Source of the DNA: Solicoccozyma terricola
Lineage: Eukaryota; Basidiomycota; Tremellomycetes; Filobasidiales; Piskurozymaceae
Reading direction: 5' to 3'
Assembly: GCA_001600875.1 (NCBI GenBank)
Contig: BCLD01000001.1
Coordinates: 705,375 to 769,374 of the forward strand
Length of the DNA stretch: 64,000 bases
This document shows positions 34,321-46,073 of the stretch, piece by piece. The notes below the pieces were generated by a model, which was not told the origin of the DNA, searched no databases, and was given only the letters and a program-made list of their open reading frames with translations. Made by a program: the position numbers and the translations under genes. Position 1 is the stretch's first letter. Each line of letters starts with the position of its first letter.

Positions 34321-35308
34321 TGTAGGTGGCCAATGGTTAGACAGGAACCCGGAAGGTGTTCGAGGTCGAAAAGCCGGGTGTATTGAAATGGGTTGGCGTG
34401 TGAGATGGGATACACACAACAGGAGAATTGATCGAGGTAAAGGTGCACAGACGGCGAAACGAGCAATGAGGATGTTGTGAAGACCAGATTGGGGAGAGGT
34501 TATCATATATGCGAAAGAGGTTCTGACCATCAGCGTCTTGCTTCTTCCCAACTCCGCCGACCTCCCGCGTGTGGCTCTCCACTCGTCGTTTGCAGGCCTT
34601 TTGGGGTCAACTTCCCTTCAACTACGCCGCGACACTTACATCGAGGTCTGACAGCTCAAATGATCACACAAAGGAGATCGTTGAACTTTTTCTTTTCTGA
34701 GGGCAGGGTGTCCGAGAGGTGATCAGGCGGGCTGTAAGGAGGGTTGAGTCAGTTGAAGCAGAGAAGTAAAGTCCAGGCTCGGACGTGCTTTGGGGGGGAA
34801 CGTACATCCGGGATCACAACAAGACGGATGATGGTTGTCCTTGGCCTATAACTACAACAGCGCGAACGTCCAGTTAGGCAAATGCTGTAAACACCATTGT
34901 TAGCGAGACCGCACAACCGTCTTCCAGCTCAACAACCGCTTACAAGCTGAATTTGAGCAATTTTTTCTTGGTGATCGACAGGTGGGGTTCGCAGACGCAA
35001 GATGCAGCGAGAAGCAGTCAAGAAAGAGACAGTGATGCGATGCTGATGCAGCGGATGATGATAGAGGGGATGGAGAAGACACGCCTTACGAGGCTCTACC
35101 CGGCGACCAGCAGCTTTCTAAATTTCGGGCGCGGATGGGGGAGAAAGACACGTCATTGTCACGTGAAGTGGTCACGTGGCAGCCAGGCACCATTTGTGTC
35201 TCATATAGCCAGCATTTCATATTTCATGCTCGTACATCTTCAATGTCCAATGTCCGTGTCCCATGTCCATCTACTGTATCTCTTCTCTGTATCTTTTTGG
35301 TCGGTTGG
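34321..35308. promoter_or_regulatory. Upstream region of the PUF gene
   Basis: This 988 bp lies between the PUF start and the GH31 stop, both on the minus strand. It probably holds a long PUF leader. A minus-strand frame of about 60 codons (35082-34900, MSSPSPLSSSAASASHH) could be an upstream ORF, but has no recognisable features. An E-box-like CACGTGAC lies near 35160. Confidence 0.4.
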
Positions 35309-37864
35309 TTACCCTCTCGGGTCAGCCAGCATGTATTCCAGCACAGCGTCCACCAGTTCCTGCGAGTGCTCCGCCATAGCCTGTATCCTGCTGACCCTGA
35401 CATGCAACGGGTCTGGACTGACCACTGCCAACCACATCCTCTCCTTGATCTCGAACAGAAGCTGCGCGCCATCCAAGGTCGGCCAGATGCGCGAGTGGGG
35501 ATCCATGGGGCTAAACTCAGGTCGTGTGGTGAAGGTTAGGACGACGTCAGTGGAAGCTGGGATTTGGCCCAGATCAACGACGGTTCCATTGGGCCGCGAC
35601 ACGATGTCGACTTTTCCACTCCCGCTCGTACACTGAATTCCTGCATCCTGGATTCCGAGGAATCTGAAGCTCCACGAACGAGGTTCATGAGCCGTCGTCT
35701 TGAAACGGAGGGTATGATCGGAGTGAGAGTACGAAATGCGTGTGACGTGCAAATTCACGTCGTCGATGGTGGAGCCTCTCCCGTCGTCCTCGAGCAAATC
35801 AAACGATGCGTCTGCACCGACAACTACCAGGATCTCCAGAGCTTCCGGATTGTTGCCTCCATTCACCGGAATACCTACCGCGTCCATCGGGATGATCGAC
35901 CCAGCTTTGGCGAAAACCGGGTATTCATCCAACGGTCGGTACAACCACATCTCCCGATCTCCAGCGTAAACAGTGCCAGAGAAGATATCCACATACTTGC
36001 CAGGAGGAAACCATCCCCTCACTTTCCCCAATCTCGTGACCTTGTCTCTTGGAGAAGTGATCGGCATCACGACGAGTTGAGATCCAAAGTTGAATTGATT
36101 GGGTACTTTGTAAGCCTCTCGTTTTGTTGGGAATGACCAGTACATTGGTTGGACGATAGGCTCCCCGTCGCGTGAGGCCAACACATTCATCGTGTAGAGA
36201 TAAGGCATCAACTTGTGTCGAAGTCGCAGGTTGTTGATCATGATCGGGCAGACCTCGTTGCTGAATCTCCACGGTTCCTTCGAGTTGAACAAATTCATGC
36301 TCGAGTGTAACCGAAGGATGGGAGAGAATACGCCTAGCTGCAACCATCGAGTAGCTAGCTCATCGTCTTTGCCGCCATGCATGTGGCCTCCGATGTCGTG
36401 CGACCAGTTGCCGTATCCTATATTGGAAGCGCAGTTGGTGAATTCGGGTTGGAAATCGAGAGATGCCCAGGTGACGATGGTGTCGCCGCTGAAGCCTGTA
36501 AGGGAAGGGGAAACGCATTGGTCAGTGGCCTCTACGGGGAGATACTGCACTCTCTTGCCCACCCACTGACCAACTGGATATCGATGGCTTCCTGGTCCAG
36601 CGTACCTCGAGAATGTAATAGGCCTCTTCCCGTCCCTCCCACTATCCAAGAAATGATAGTGGTTGAGAACCCATAACGGGTCGACGCCGTCCACCCTTGA
36701 ATGCGGTCCTTGCTGCCAATCCAACCACCAGAAGTCTACACCTTGATCTTCCAGCTGCCTGTGCAATACCTCAAAGTAGACCTTCATGAATTTCCTATCG
36801 GTGCAGTCGAAGGCGATGGTATCACCGTGTGATGTATCGTGACCTAGAGCTTTGGCAACGTCTCCGTAGGCATCCTCGAATTCGCGGATCCCATCGGCTG
36901 GATGGACGTTCAGAGTTGTCTTGAGATCACGATCCGCGAGTCCCTTGAGGAAGGCGGTCGGGTTGGGAAATAGCTCCTTGTCCCAAGAGTATCCGGTCCA
37001 GCCGCTGTCAGCGAGGGGGCAGAGCTTGTTAATCGATCGTCATGGTACCGGTGCGATCAAAGCGGTGGGGGGGACTCACTTGCCATACTTTGCCGGTACA
37101 TCCTTCACTCTGTGCCAATCCATATCAATCACCGCTACGCTCAACGGCACGCCTTCATGCTTGAACTTGTCCATGAGCTTCAGGTACTCTTGCGATTCGT
37201 AGGGATAATACCTCGACCACCAGTTTCCGAAAGCCCATCTTGGCAACAAACTCTGGGATCCAGACACCTTGTAGAACGCCTTGATGGCTTCCTTGTAATC
37301 CAGACCATACACGAAAACGTAACCATCGGTCCGCTTGCCCTCGCGACGAGTGGTGAACCATCCGTCATCGGTGAACAACATGCTCTCGGAATCGTCGATA
37401 GAAGCATACCCTTTCGTGCTGAGAATACCTTCTCCGACATCGATCCTTCCATCGGCTTCATCGAGAGTTCGAGCGGTACCTCCTAGGTTCTCCGTGTGCA
37501 TGCCAGTCCCGTGAACGTAGTTGTACCCATATCTCCACACCCCATCACCAGTCATCGAACCACCACTCTTCAGCTGGACAGTAAAACCGCTCGCTGAGAA
37601 TGGTTTCCTGTTATAAACGACCAGCATCCTATCCGTTACGATCTCGAGCAAGGGCTCATGGCTTGCTATTCGGATATCTGGAACGGGGAGATTTCTGTTC
37701 ACGGCGAATGTTGAAGCTCGATCCTCGAATATGCCATCGTCCGCCCACTCATACCGCAAGAGTCCGTCGGTGAGGAAGGTGAAACGCCATTTATCGCCCT
37801 GCACGATAGACGCCGGGTTGGCTGTCGGTTGAAGTTTGGACATCGTGCGAGGAAGTTCGCCCAT
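35309..37864 (-). CDS. Glycoside hydrolase family 31 (alpha-glucosidase type), apparently cytosolic
   Basis: Retaining alpha-glycosidase of about 810 residues, joined from exons 37864-37077, about 37010-36506 and about 36498-35309. The N-terminal beta domain is followed by a (beta/alpha)8 barrel. The barrel holds GNWWSRYYPYESQEYLKLMD, SVAVIDMDWHRVKD and the nucleophile region VDFWWLDWQQG near 36725, in which the first Asp is the expected nucleophile. WSHDIGGHMHGG near 36390 carries the acid/base Asp. Downstream are ILRLHSSMN, RHKLMPYLYTMN and a C-terminal beta domain. The start MGELPRTMSKLQPTANP has no signal peptide, so action inside the cell (for example on oligosaccharides or storage glucans) is more likely than secretion. 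Substrate specificity (glucosyl, xylosyl or galactosyl) cannot be assigned. Confidence 0.9.
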
Positions 37865-38559
37865 AGTGCGCGATGCGATGGCTGCAAAGGGTGTACAGCA
37901 GTACCAGCTGTGCCCTACCTGACACGACCATCGCCTCTACTTTATAGCCACAATACATAGAGGAGGACAAGATCGATGGGCGTTGGCGCCGGCGCATGTT
38001 CGGAGATGTTTAACCGGCAATCGCCGAGCGCAGCACGTGGGGAGGCGTCGGTGGCGAATCGAATCCACACGGGAACATCGTTCAACCATTCTCCTCGTCA
38101 TGCTCGATAGGGGATCGTGGGGGTGGATTTGAATGGCGTCCTGCTTGTTGGGTGCAGTCAGTGGTCTATGGAGGAAAAGCAGGTAGCATAGCCATCTTTC
38201 GCTTGGCGGTCGGGTGTTAAACCTAACGAGCACGTCCACGCCATATACTACCCTGACGGAACAGCTTCCGTAGGGACTGGTGCTGCTTTGAAAATGCCCA
38301 GAGTACATAGAGAGGACTGGAAGTGGTCCCTGCTGAAGCAGACGGTGCCAAACAAGAAAGTGCAAGGGTCATAGGTGGCTGTGAGACGTTTGAAACTTGT
38401 TCCTCGACTCCCTGTCCAACACCTGCCCACCGTGAGAAATACGAATACCTGATGACGCACTGTGGAGAGATTGAGTTGACCATTCAACCTCGTCTATTCT
38501 ATGCAGCTATCCACATCGTCCTCGTCCGCATCTCATCCATCCTCGTCGCATCCTCAAAC
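37865..38559. promoter_or_regulatory. Divergent promoter region, GH31 and YKT6
   Basis: This 695 bp separates two divergent starts. Apart from the TATA-like element near GH31, no gene or repeat is supported. Confidence 0.5.
37941..37946 (-). promoter_or_regulatory. TATA-like element for the GH31 gene
   Basis: TATAAA reads on the minus strand 77-82 bases upstream of the GH31 ATG at 37864. Confidence 0.45.
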
Positions 38560-39671
38560 ATGAAGGTCTACTCTATAGCCCTCCTTTCCATCAACTCGGC
38601 GACGCCGGGGACGAGTACTCTGTTGTGCCAGGTCTCGGATTTGAGCAGCTTCAGCTTTTACCAGAGGGGTAGTGTTGGCGAGTTTATGGGATTCTTTACC
38701 AAGGTGAGTGTGTGCAAGAGAACGCGGGTTGAATTGTGGATTGTTTTCAGCAACGGACGGTGATACGAAGTCCTGGAGTGTGCTGCATTGCCCACCAGTG
38801 CTGTACAGTCTGTCGGCGTATACCTTGACAACGAATACTGACGAGGCACCGCCGATCCCTTTGTCTTTGTTCCCCTTTTGGTCTTCCTACAACAGACCGT
38901 AGCAGAACGCACGCAGCCGAATCAACCTTCCTCGGTGGAGGAGAACAGTTACAAGGCGCATGTATTCAGGACTGGTGGACAACCTGGAAAGACCGGGTTA
39001 GCGGGTGAGTCGTAGATCGTCACGATCATTCCCGTTGTCTTGGAATCTAATCAAATCCCCGGATTTTTTTTTTCGCCCAGCTGTGGTGATCACCGATATG
39101 GAATACCCACTCCGACCAGCTTTCTCACTTTTGACCAAGATTCTTGATGAATATCAACCTTTGACTGCCACCCTTCCTGTCCCATACGCTGCTACAACCC
39201 CATCTGCACTCGCTGGATCTTCATCACTCAATCCTTCCATGTCCGCTGCAGGTGGTCTTTCCCCAGCTCAGAAGGGTAAACTCGAAGCGACACTGCAGGG
39301 GTACTTGGCGAAATGGCAGGATCCAAAGCAGGCCGATACGATCATGAAGGTGCAGAAGGAGTTGGATGAGACCAAGGTCGTGCTGGTGAGTGCGAAGAGA
39401 TGGGTCGGTCTTGATTCCTGACCGGGGGGAGGCGTTAAACACGGTGCTTTTAACGATTACAGCATAAAACAATCGAATCAGTTCTCGAACGTGGGGAGAA
39501 ACTTGACAACCTGGTGGAACGATCCAACGCTTTGTCCGCTCAGAGCAAGATGTTTTACAAGACTGCCAAGAAGGTGAGGGAAGATTGTGGTAGCTTCGTT
39601 GTTCATTGCATCACTATACTGATTCCTTGAAATTTTCCGCGCAGTCCAACTCCTGCTGCGTCCTCATGTAG
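38560..39671 (+). CDS. YKT6: YKT6 v-SNARE (longin type, lipid-anchored)
   Basis: SNARE acting in ER-Golgi, endosomal, vacuolar and autophagosome fusion. Start ATG 38560 ([12 protein letters not shown]), opening the longin domain. After an intron at 38704 to about 38893 come [20 protein letters not shown] and AHVFRTGGQ. After another (about 39003-39080) come [24 protein letters not shown] and the R-SNARE helix: [24 protein letters not shown] split by an intron, then [21 protein letters not shown]. The C-terminus, in its own tiny exon, is SNSCCVLM followed by stop at 39669-39671. It has a CAAX box for prenylation with a preceding Cys for palmitoylation, as in all Ykt6 proteins. A Ser/Ala/Thr/Pro-rich linker of about 40 residues between longin and SNARE parts is longer than in yeast. 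Confidence 0.93.
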
Positions 39672-40167
39672 TGGGGTTTATATTCTGCACCCTCTGAGGG
39701 CCCGATCAACTCCTATTTCTTCCGGCTTGAACGCCGTTGTAATTCACCCGTCTTAGTCGCGCGATATGATTTTACTAGGACATATGAGATGGAACTTATA
39801 ATGCAGATTTGTGCTCTCCTGTGAGATGCTCCGTCTGCGTCCACAGCACGAGACATATGTTTTTCCCGGGTGTTTTTTCAGAAAATAGGATGCATAGCAG
39901 AGACGACTTGGCGATCTGGAATACATTTGATGGGAAGCTCGAATCTCCTGCTACCATTACACCGCTCTTGTCTATTAAAATACAACGTCGCACCGACCAT
40001 CTATGCCCGCACCAGGCGAAGAAACGATGGCTCATGAAGGTGGTGTCGAGACGCTCGAGCAGTAATTAACCCCCTCTCTACACCGAACATATCTCGCGCG
40101 CGGAAACAAGTCTCAGGCACCGACGAACCCTTCCCTCCCCCCCCACCCTCCCCTCCCCTTGGCTCCA
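39672..40167. other. Convergent 3' intergenic region, YKT6 and GH16
   Basis: This 496 bp lies between two convergent stops and should hold both 3' UTRs. No gene is supported. Confidence 0.5.
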
Positions 40168-41909
40168 TCATACCCACGTCGTCGAGTTGTAGTACTTGAC
40201 GTACGAGACCTCCCAGTACGCATCTGCGAACGCGGAACCCTTGTTGAGTACGTAATCCGCGCAGGTAGAGTAACCCGTCTGGGCAGCACATGACTGATCT
40301 TGACCAGCGTAACCAGCATAGTTCCAAACGCCATCAGCTCCGGCCCAATCACCACAGAGTGTGGTATCGAAGATGTTGAAGTGTTCGTAAAAGTACTCGA
40401 ATGGTGAGCAGTTTGTGGATGGGAAGTTGGCGACTGGAGTTCCCCAGCCGGATGGTTCAGGTGAGCCGTTGGAAATGTCGGATGGAATGGAAGAGCGAGG
40501 GAACCACCAGACGTTGATACCGGTCGTGTCCCATTTCACTGATGGGCGGTGGAAGGAGAGTCAGTGGGTTGTGGCTGCTGGAGAGAGAGCGAAGAGAGCG
40601 TTGTCTCATGGAATCATGACACTCACTCGCATAAACACCACCTCCGACGTTGTTGAATCCTGTACCGTACGAATTGTCATTCGTCTCATCACGTACACCG
40701 CAACCTTGGTTGCTAGTTCCATAAGACGAGCAAGAGTACGAGTCGTAGTTTCCGGTGGTCAATTGACCGGTCATAGACAAGCCACCGTTAGGCATGTTAC
40801 AACCGTCACCGGTGTGCAGGGAGACTTGGTTCTGGGTAAATGCATTGACACCTTCGAGGATATCGATTTCACCACCATAAGGCCAGTTGGGACCGTTTGA
40901 CCACCAGGCTGATGGGGGAAAGGGGAAACGCAAATTCAAACGGTCAACGACCAAACTCTCTCGCTGTTTATTGGTTTTGCTTCTGGACCAACCACCACAC
41001 CCACGACTCACCAGGCCAAGTACCGCAACCGGTGGGCATATGAAGAGCGTCCATGATAACGAGACCACCGGTGTAAATCAAATTACCGTGAATCCTTACA
41101 CTCTTCCTCCCGTTACTGACTTGTTCGGTGGTATCAACCTTCATCACAGGGTTACCTGCCGAGTTGATGTAAACGAGACCCTCGTTCCAAGCTGTGGCGG
41201 CGTCGACGTATTGTACGGTACCGTGAGTTGGATCGGACCATGACCAGAAGTTGAAGTTGTCAAAGAAGGAAGAACCGGACCATGATTCGACGAGTTGCCA
41301 ATCAGAGGTAGAGGAAGGGTTGGAGGAAGCGGCGGTGGAGGTGGTGGTGGCGGAAGCGGTGGCCGATTCAGAGGTGACGGAAGCGGTGGTTGACGATGTT
41401 CCCCACCAGTTCCAGCCTGTGGAAGTCGATGAGGCGGTAGCGGTAGCAGATGCAGTTTCTGTTCCTGTTGCAAGGAAAACACCACCAGAGATTGATGATA
41501 TCGACGCCGATGCGGACTCGGACGTCGACATAGACTCGGCAGCAGTAGCTGTAGCAGTGGCACTAGCAGTCCCGTTCACAGAATAACCAGTCTGAGCGAT
41601 ACACCCCGCCTTTCTCTTCTTGACCTTTCTCTTCTTCTTGGCGTCGAGGTCGAGGTCGAGGTCGGAAGCGGAAGCCCTACCTGCTAGATGTTGCGAAGCA
41701 TCTCTTCGGATCTGTTCTAGACCGAGAGGATGATCGAGTGCTCGAGCGACGTTGGGTTCGGTGAGAGTGTTGGTGTTGGTGAGAGCTTTCTTTGCTAGTG
41801 CGGCGTGGTTGGCTCGAGAATCGTGGTGACCACTGGTGATGCGGGCGGTGGCTGTGCCGGAGACGGCAAGGATGGGGAGGAGGGTGGTGAGGATGTTGAG
41901 AGACAACAT
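40168..41909 (-). CDS. Secreted GH16 glucanase-type glycoside hydrolase
   Basis: Extracellular enzyme of family GH16 (endo-beta-1,3(4)-glucanase or transglycosylase type). The start at 41909 gives the signal peptide MLSLNILTTLLPILAVSG. A Lys/Arg-rich patch and a long Ser/Thr/Ala-rich segment (about 41580-41300), likely O-glycosylated, precede the catalytic domain. The domain begins near WQLVESWSGSSFFDNFNFW, with YINSAGNPVMKVD. The catalytic motif is GGEIDILEGVN near 40865, the E-I-D-x-x-E signature with nucleophile and acid/base Glu. Later exons give HTGDGCNMPN, NVWWFPRSSIPSDIS and a Cys-containing C-terminus ending NSTTWV at 40168. Introns are at about 41010-40908 and 40628-40540. No GPI signal is evident. 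Cell-wall beta-glucan remodelling or nutrition are both possible roles. Confidence 0.9.
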
Positions 41910-42873
41910 GATGAGGTGGGTGGGTTGGATGTGGGGGTGGTGGTGTGTGTGGTGTGTGGGTGGTGGTGTGGTGGTGGGTGGTGGGTGGGTGGTCGAGAAA
42001 ACCAGTTTCCGACGGGTTGGATGTATGACAGAGGAGACCTGTAATGCCCAGCGCAAAAAGAACAAAGAGCAAGGAGGGGAAGGATCGACCAAGGAGGTGG
42101 GAAAGGGGAGGCAAGTGGTGGTGGTTAGTATACTGAGAATGTCCTGATGCAGGTGCAGTCTAGTCCCCCGTCCCCCGTCCCCCCATTCATCTCCCTCTCT
42201 CTCTGCCCACCATCTACACTACGATGACCATGTCCTGATATGACCATCCATCCACATCCGATCCAACACACCCCGCGCGTGTTCAGTCTCAAGCGAGTCT
42301 GTCTGGGTTCTGCACCGCAGGTACAAGGACGGTCCCTGCCTGCAATGCAACACTCCGATGCTCCGATGCTCCGATGGTCTCGATCAGGGGGGGATGGGAT
42401 GGATCTCCGTCTGTTCTCCTGTCGCCCACCCCTTCCGACTCGCTACGCTGCCCGTCCTACCTACTCCTACTCACCGAGGATATTCTTCGCAGAAGGGGTC
42501 CTTTCGTCGCGTTTCAGTCGCGTTCAACGTCGACTATGGGGGGGGTTAGGGGGTAGGGGGTAGGGGGGTTGGGAGGATGGTATAGGATGGTATAGGATGG
42601 GATGATGTACGACGACGATGATATATCAAAACGATGCAGTCCACTGCCTACTTAGTACTGGTGGCTCGAGGAAAGAAAGAAGGCTTGCTACAGACCAATT
42701 CGACGGGTGGGTTTCCCACCTTGTTTCCGTTGTTGTCCTTGGTGGTCGCGTGTCCCAAGTGAACCTTGCAGTGCAGGAACATGAAGGAAGGGAAGGGAAG
42801 AGAAGGGAAGGGAGGGTGAGTAGGGGAGGGTATAAAGGGAAAGCTAGACAGACAGTCACTGGCAGCGGGGACA

Positions 42874-42917
<44 letters not shown>
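42874..42917. repeat. Poly-G run of 44 bases
   Basis: Forty-four consecutive G residues, by far the longest homopolymer in the window. Real runs of this length are hard to sequence, so the length should not be trusted. Confidence 0.9.
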
Positions 42918-42919
<2 letters not shown>

Positions 42920-43167
42920 TGGGCAGCTCTAACCACCCCCCCGCGCGGCCCCAACAACCTTTATCCCCCCCCCATCCTTGTCACACCCCCCCCCCCCCCC
43001 CCGTATCATATCTTGATGGACGGCAGGCAATGTTGCGTCACATACCACCACGCCGAAGCCGCCGACTACAGGTAGATAGAGCGAGCGAGTGTCCAGATCT
43101 CATATAACCAACCAGTCAAAACCATTTTCGTTCTAACCAGGTCCATCTTACAAAATCTATTTATTCG

Positions 43168-43185
43168 NCCCCCCCCCCCCCCCCN
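43168..43185. repeat. Poly-C run flanked by undetermined bases
   Basis: Sixteen C residues bracketed by single N calls at 43168 and 43185, immediately beyond the 3' end of the mannosyltransferase gene. These are the only N positions I see, and they suggest a patched gap. Confidence 0.85.
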
Positions 43186-43190
43186 CTTCT

Positions 43191-46073
43191 TCAATCTCTC
43201 GTGATCTTGACAAACTTCTTTGCTACCTCAACCAACTCCACATACACTGGATTTCTAGAGCCCATCACCTCCTCTAACGTCTCAGTGACTACACCTTGTC
43301 CATCCCGCATACTATTCTCACTATCTTCCAGACCGTCCGGTCCTTTTAAAGATAGCGCGAAGCAATCCCCAGAGAAATGGTACGGCGTACGTACCAGTAG
43401 TGGCTCAGAGATCCCATCAAGTCGAGGTCTTCGGAGATGTGACCATAACTTGTCAGGTTGGAGATTACGACGGTGTTTGCCTAGGATCGTGTGGAGGAAC
43501 GCAGGAGGCGGATGATATGTCGGATCGTTACGTTTCTTCCACGGTGTAAGACCCCACTGTGGCGGGGTTGAGAGAAAAGGAAGGGAAGGGGCCATGCGTT
43601 AGCATTTAGCAGGGGCATACAAAGGAATCGGTGGAATTTGTCTCACCTGAATCACTGTTACGGGGAAAAAAAAAAACGAATGTTCAATTATCAGTCAATT
43701 CCATCCACTTATCCTCTAGTTTTTACACTTCCGTCCTGCCACTCACTCGAATGTCCACAGAAGTAATCTGGCGATGATTCCCCGCCCTGTGTTTGGTATC
43801 CACCAACAGTGGCGAATATTCGCGGAGCTTGCTGATACGGCAAGCTAAGAGCGTAGAAGGCGAAGCGCTGAGTAAAAAAGAACGAAAAAAAAAAAAAAAA
43901 AAAAAACAGCTCATCAAGTCTCAGCTTCCGCCGGTACGAATATCCATCTCCAACTACAATTTTTACTCGTTCTACTCACAAAAGTATCTTTATCACCATA
44001 CGACAGGAATCCGTACATTTCCGGTCGAGTCATCATGTGATTTGCCAGATGTAGAACAGCGAGGTTGAGACCGCCGTTCCCTCGCTTGTCGAAGAGGATC
44101 TGACCGGCTTCTGCCGGCCAGTGCATGTCAGAGCACGGACGACCGAGGACTCGCCATATCGAGTTGTCGGCTGGAGATGGGTGGCAGTGTCAAATTTTAC
44201 AGGTAGTAGGCAAACAGACGGCAGACATTGCAGTCAAGCAAGTCGACGTCGACTCACGATGATCCTTGTACAAATCCGCCCAAAAGACAGATCCTCCTAG
44301 CTTGAGCTCAGCAGATTCAAACAGCTCACTGGGGTCGGTAAGTGGAATGTTGTCCTGAGTAGATGACGACGATCGATGATGTTTGAGCATGTTGTTGCAG
44401 CCAGTCAGTCATCCCTTGGGGGAATCAAACTCACGCTGTCAATGTAGAGAAACTGTACGAATTCTGTTTGAATGAACGCTGCCGTCTTGATATCTTATTC
44501 GAACAAGGATAATCAAAAATGTCAATGGATAGCTCTCCCGCCAACCAAAAACAAAAAAATTGTAGCATTCAACTCACGCCAATTTTTCCCACCAAATTTA
44601 CTCATCTCGACCACCTTCAACTGGACGTCGTACTCGTCGATGAAAGCTTGCCTGATCTCTGGATCTTGCATTTCATCTGGGAAGTGGTATACTTCGATGG
44701 GAAGCTTGCAGCCGAGAGTTTGACGAAGCATAGTAAGTGCGAGTTGTAGTCTTTCGAGGGTTTGCTGTAGTCGAGTCAGAATTGCAACCCGTCAGATCTT
44801 ATGAGGATATCCCTTCGACGAACGACTAGACTCACGCCATCTCCACCGGTAACGATGATCCCTCGCTTGACCCCTCCAATGCCCATGCCCTTTTCCTTGT
44901 ATATCAGGTCGATACCTTCATCTTCCAGCTCCTTGAGATGGGCAACCATGTTGTTTCGATACCTGACAACGTCGCCCGAATTGAGCCGTTCCCACTCTTC
45001 CTGTTTGCCGTCGTGGAAGAAGTAGCCTGGAGCGTTGAAGGGGGTTGTCAGATCAGCAAAATGAATGTCTGCTCAACGAAACAACGTTCGCCCCCGTCAG
45101 ACGGGGCATCTCGACGACTGTTTGAGGGAGCTCCTCTGTCGATCGCTTAGCCTCTCTCGACATCCGCTCCGCCGACGTCCTCACTCTCTGCAAAATGGGA
45201 AAAAAACAAAAAACAAAAACCACCCGAGTACTCACTATCCCTATCATATGTATACATAGGACACTCATGCCTATTGACCACCTCCATCTCGTCATGCATC
45301 AACTGCGGTTTCTCGAGTAACATCCTCAGTCTCTCATCGAGAGACGGAGAATGCTTCACTCCGCCAGGAATTCCAGTCAATGCCCATGTCGAGGCGGCGG
45401 AGAGAGATGCGACGCCGCCGTTGCCTATGAGAGGAGAAGAGGAGGTCGAGGGGGAGACGTATGGGGAGGATGTGGAGAGAAGGAGGGGTGAAGATCCGGA
45501 TGATGGGAGGAAAGAGTGTAGTGGGGATGGGACAAGATGTGGGTGGGTAGACTTGACGAGGGAGAGGAGGGCGAAAGAGATGGCGAATATGAGAAGGAGC
45601 GAACGGGATCTCGATCGTGAGTAGAAGAAGCGGATTATCGAGCTGATCCTTGTCGGCTGCCTTCCTCCCCCGCCCGGCACCGCAGTATAATCATCGGCAG
45701 CGAAGAATGAAGCTTGACGGTAAGGTCGTTCGAGCGGGGTATCCATCTCGTACTCTGGCTCGATACCCTCGATATCGAATTCTGCTGCGTCGGCATGAGC
45801 GACACCTGTCCTTGTTGAAGCCAGGGTGTTGCTCATGTTGGTCCTGGAGGTGGAGGAGTCCAGATGAAGTGGAAAGGAGGCACTTGATGTTGACGCCGTC
45901 GATGAATGGCCTCTCCCAACAACAGCAGCCGCAGCAGCTCCTTCCGCTCCAGGTTCACCAGAGAACGAGGCTCTTGCTGAACTTGAACCAGAGCGAGAGA
46001 CGATGACGGCGGCGGCGGGTGTAGCATGAGTCTCCGAGGTGGTAACTGTGATCTGAGGTCCTTTGGAGGACAT
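43191..46073 (-). CDS. GT71 alpha-mannosyltransferase (MNN1/MNN2 family)
   Basis: Golgi type II membrane glycosyltransferase that would add alpha-linked mannose to glycans. Start 46073 (MSSKGPQITVTTSE). A long Ser/Ala-rich cytosolic segment precedes the single span SLLLIFAISFALLSLV near 45590, followed by a Ser/Pro-rich stem. The catalytic domain, in about eight exons, shows GIIVTGGDG near 44850, then LRQTLGCKLPIEVYHFPDEM. QFLYIDSDNIPLTDP carries the D-x-D metal/nucleotide-sugar motif, split by an intron near 44436. SVFWADLYKD and the family block GFLSYGDKDTFRFAFYAL follow near 44000, then FCGHS. The C-terminal exon is 43595-43191. The product is about 750 residues. Acceptor linkage (alpha-1,2 or alpha-1,3) is not decidable. 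It is divergent from the SDR-exostosin gene across 589 bp. A 22-base A run (43885-43906) lies in an intron. Confidence 0.87.

Larger units (their letters stand above)
41910..43190. other. GC-homopolymer-rich intergenic region
   Basis: This 1.28 kb lies between GH16 and the mannosyltransferase and holds no convincing gene. It contains GT-rich simple sequence (41920-41995), GGTATAGGATGGTATAGGATGG-like repeats near 42575, a run of 44 G (42874-42917), a C run at 42986-43002, and a 16-C run (43169-43184) flanked on both sides by an undetermined base at 43168 and 43185. Assembly here is doubtful, and sequence may be missing. Confidence 0.6.

Noticed and set aside
35564..36136. A 190-codon plus-strand frame
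   Set aside because: It is antisense to the GH31 C-terminal domain, which has clear family motifs; codon bias leaves the opposite strand open.
42618..42932. A plus-strand frame next to TATAAAG at 42831
   Set aside because: The frame runs into the 44-G run and would encode poly-Gly at its end; the TATA-like string has no supported gene downstream.
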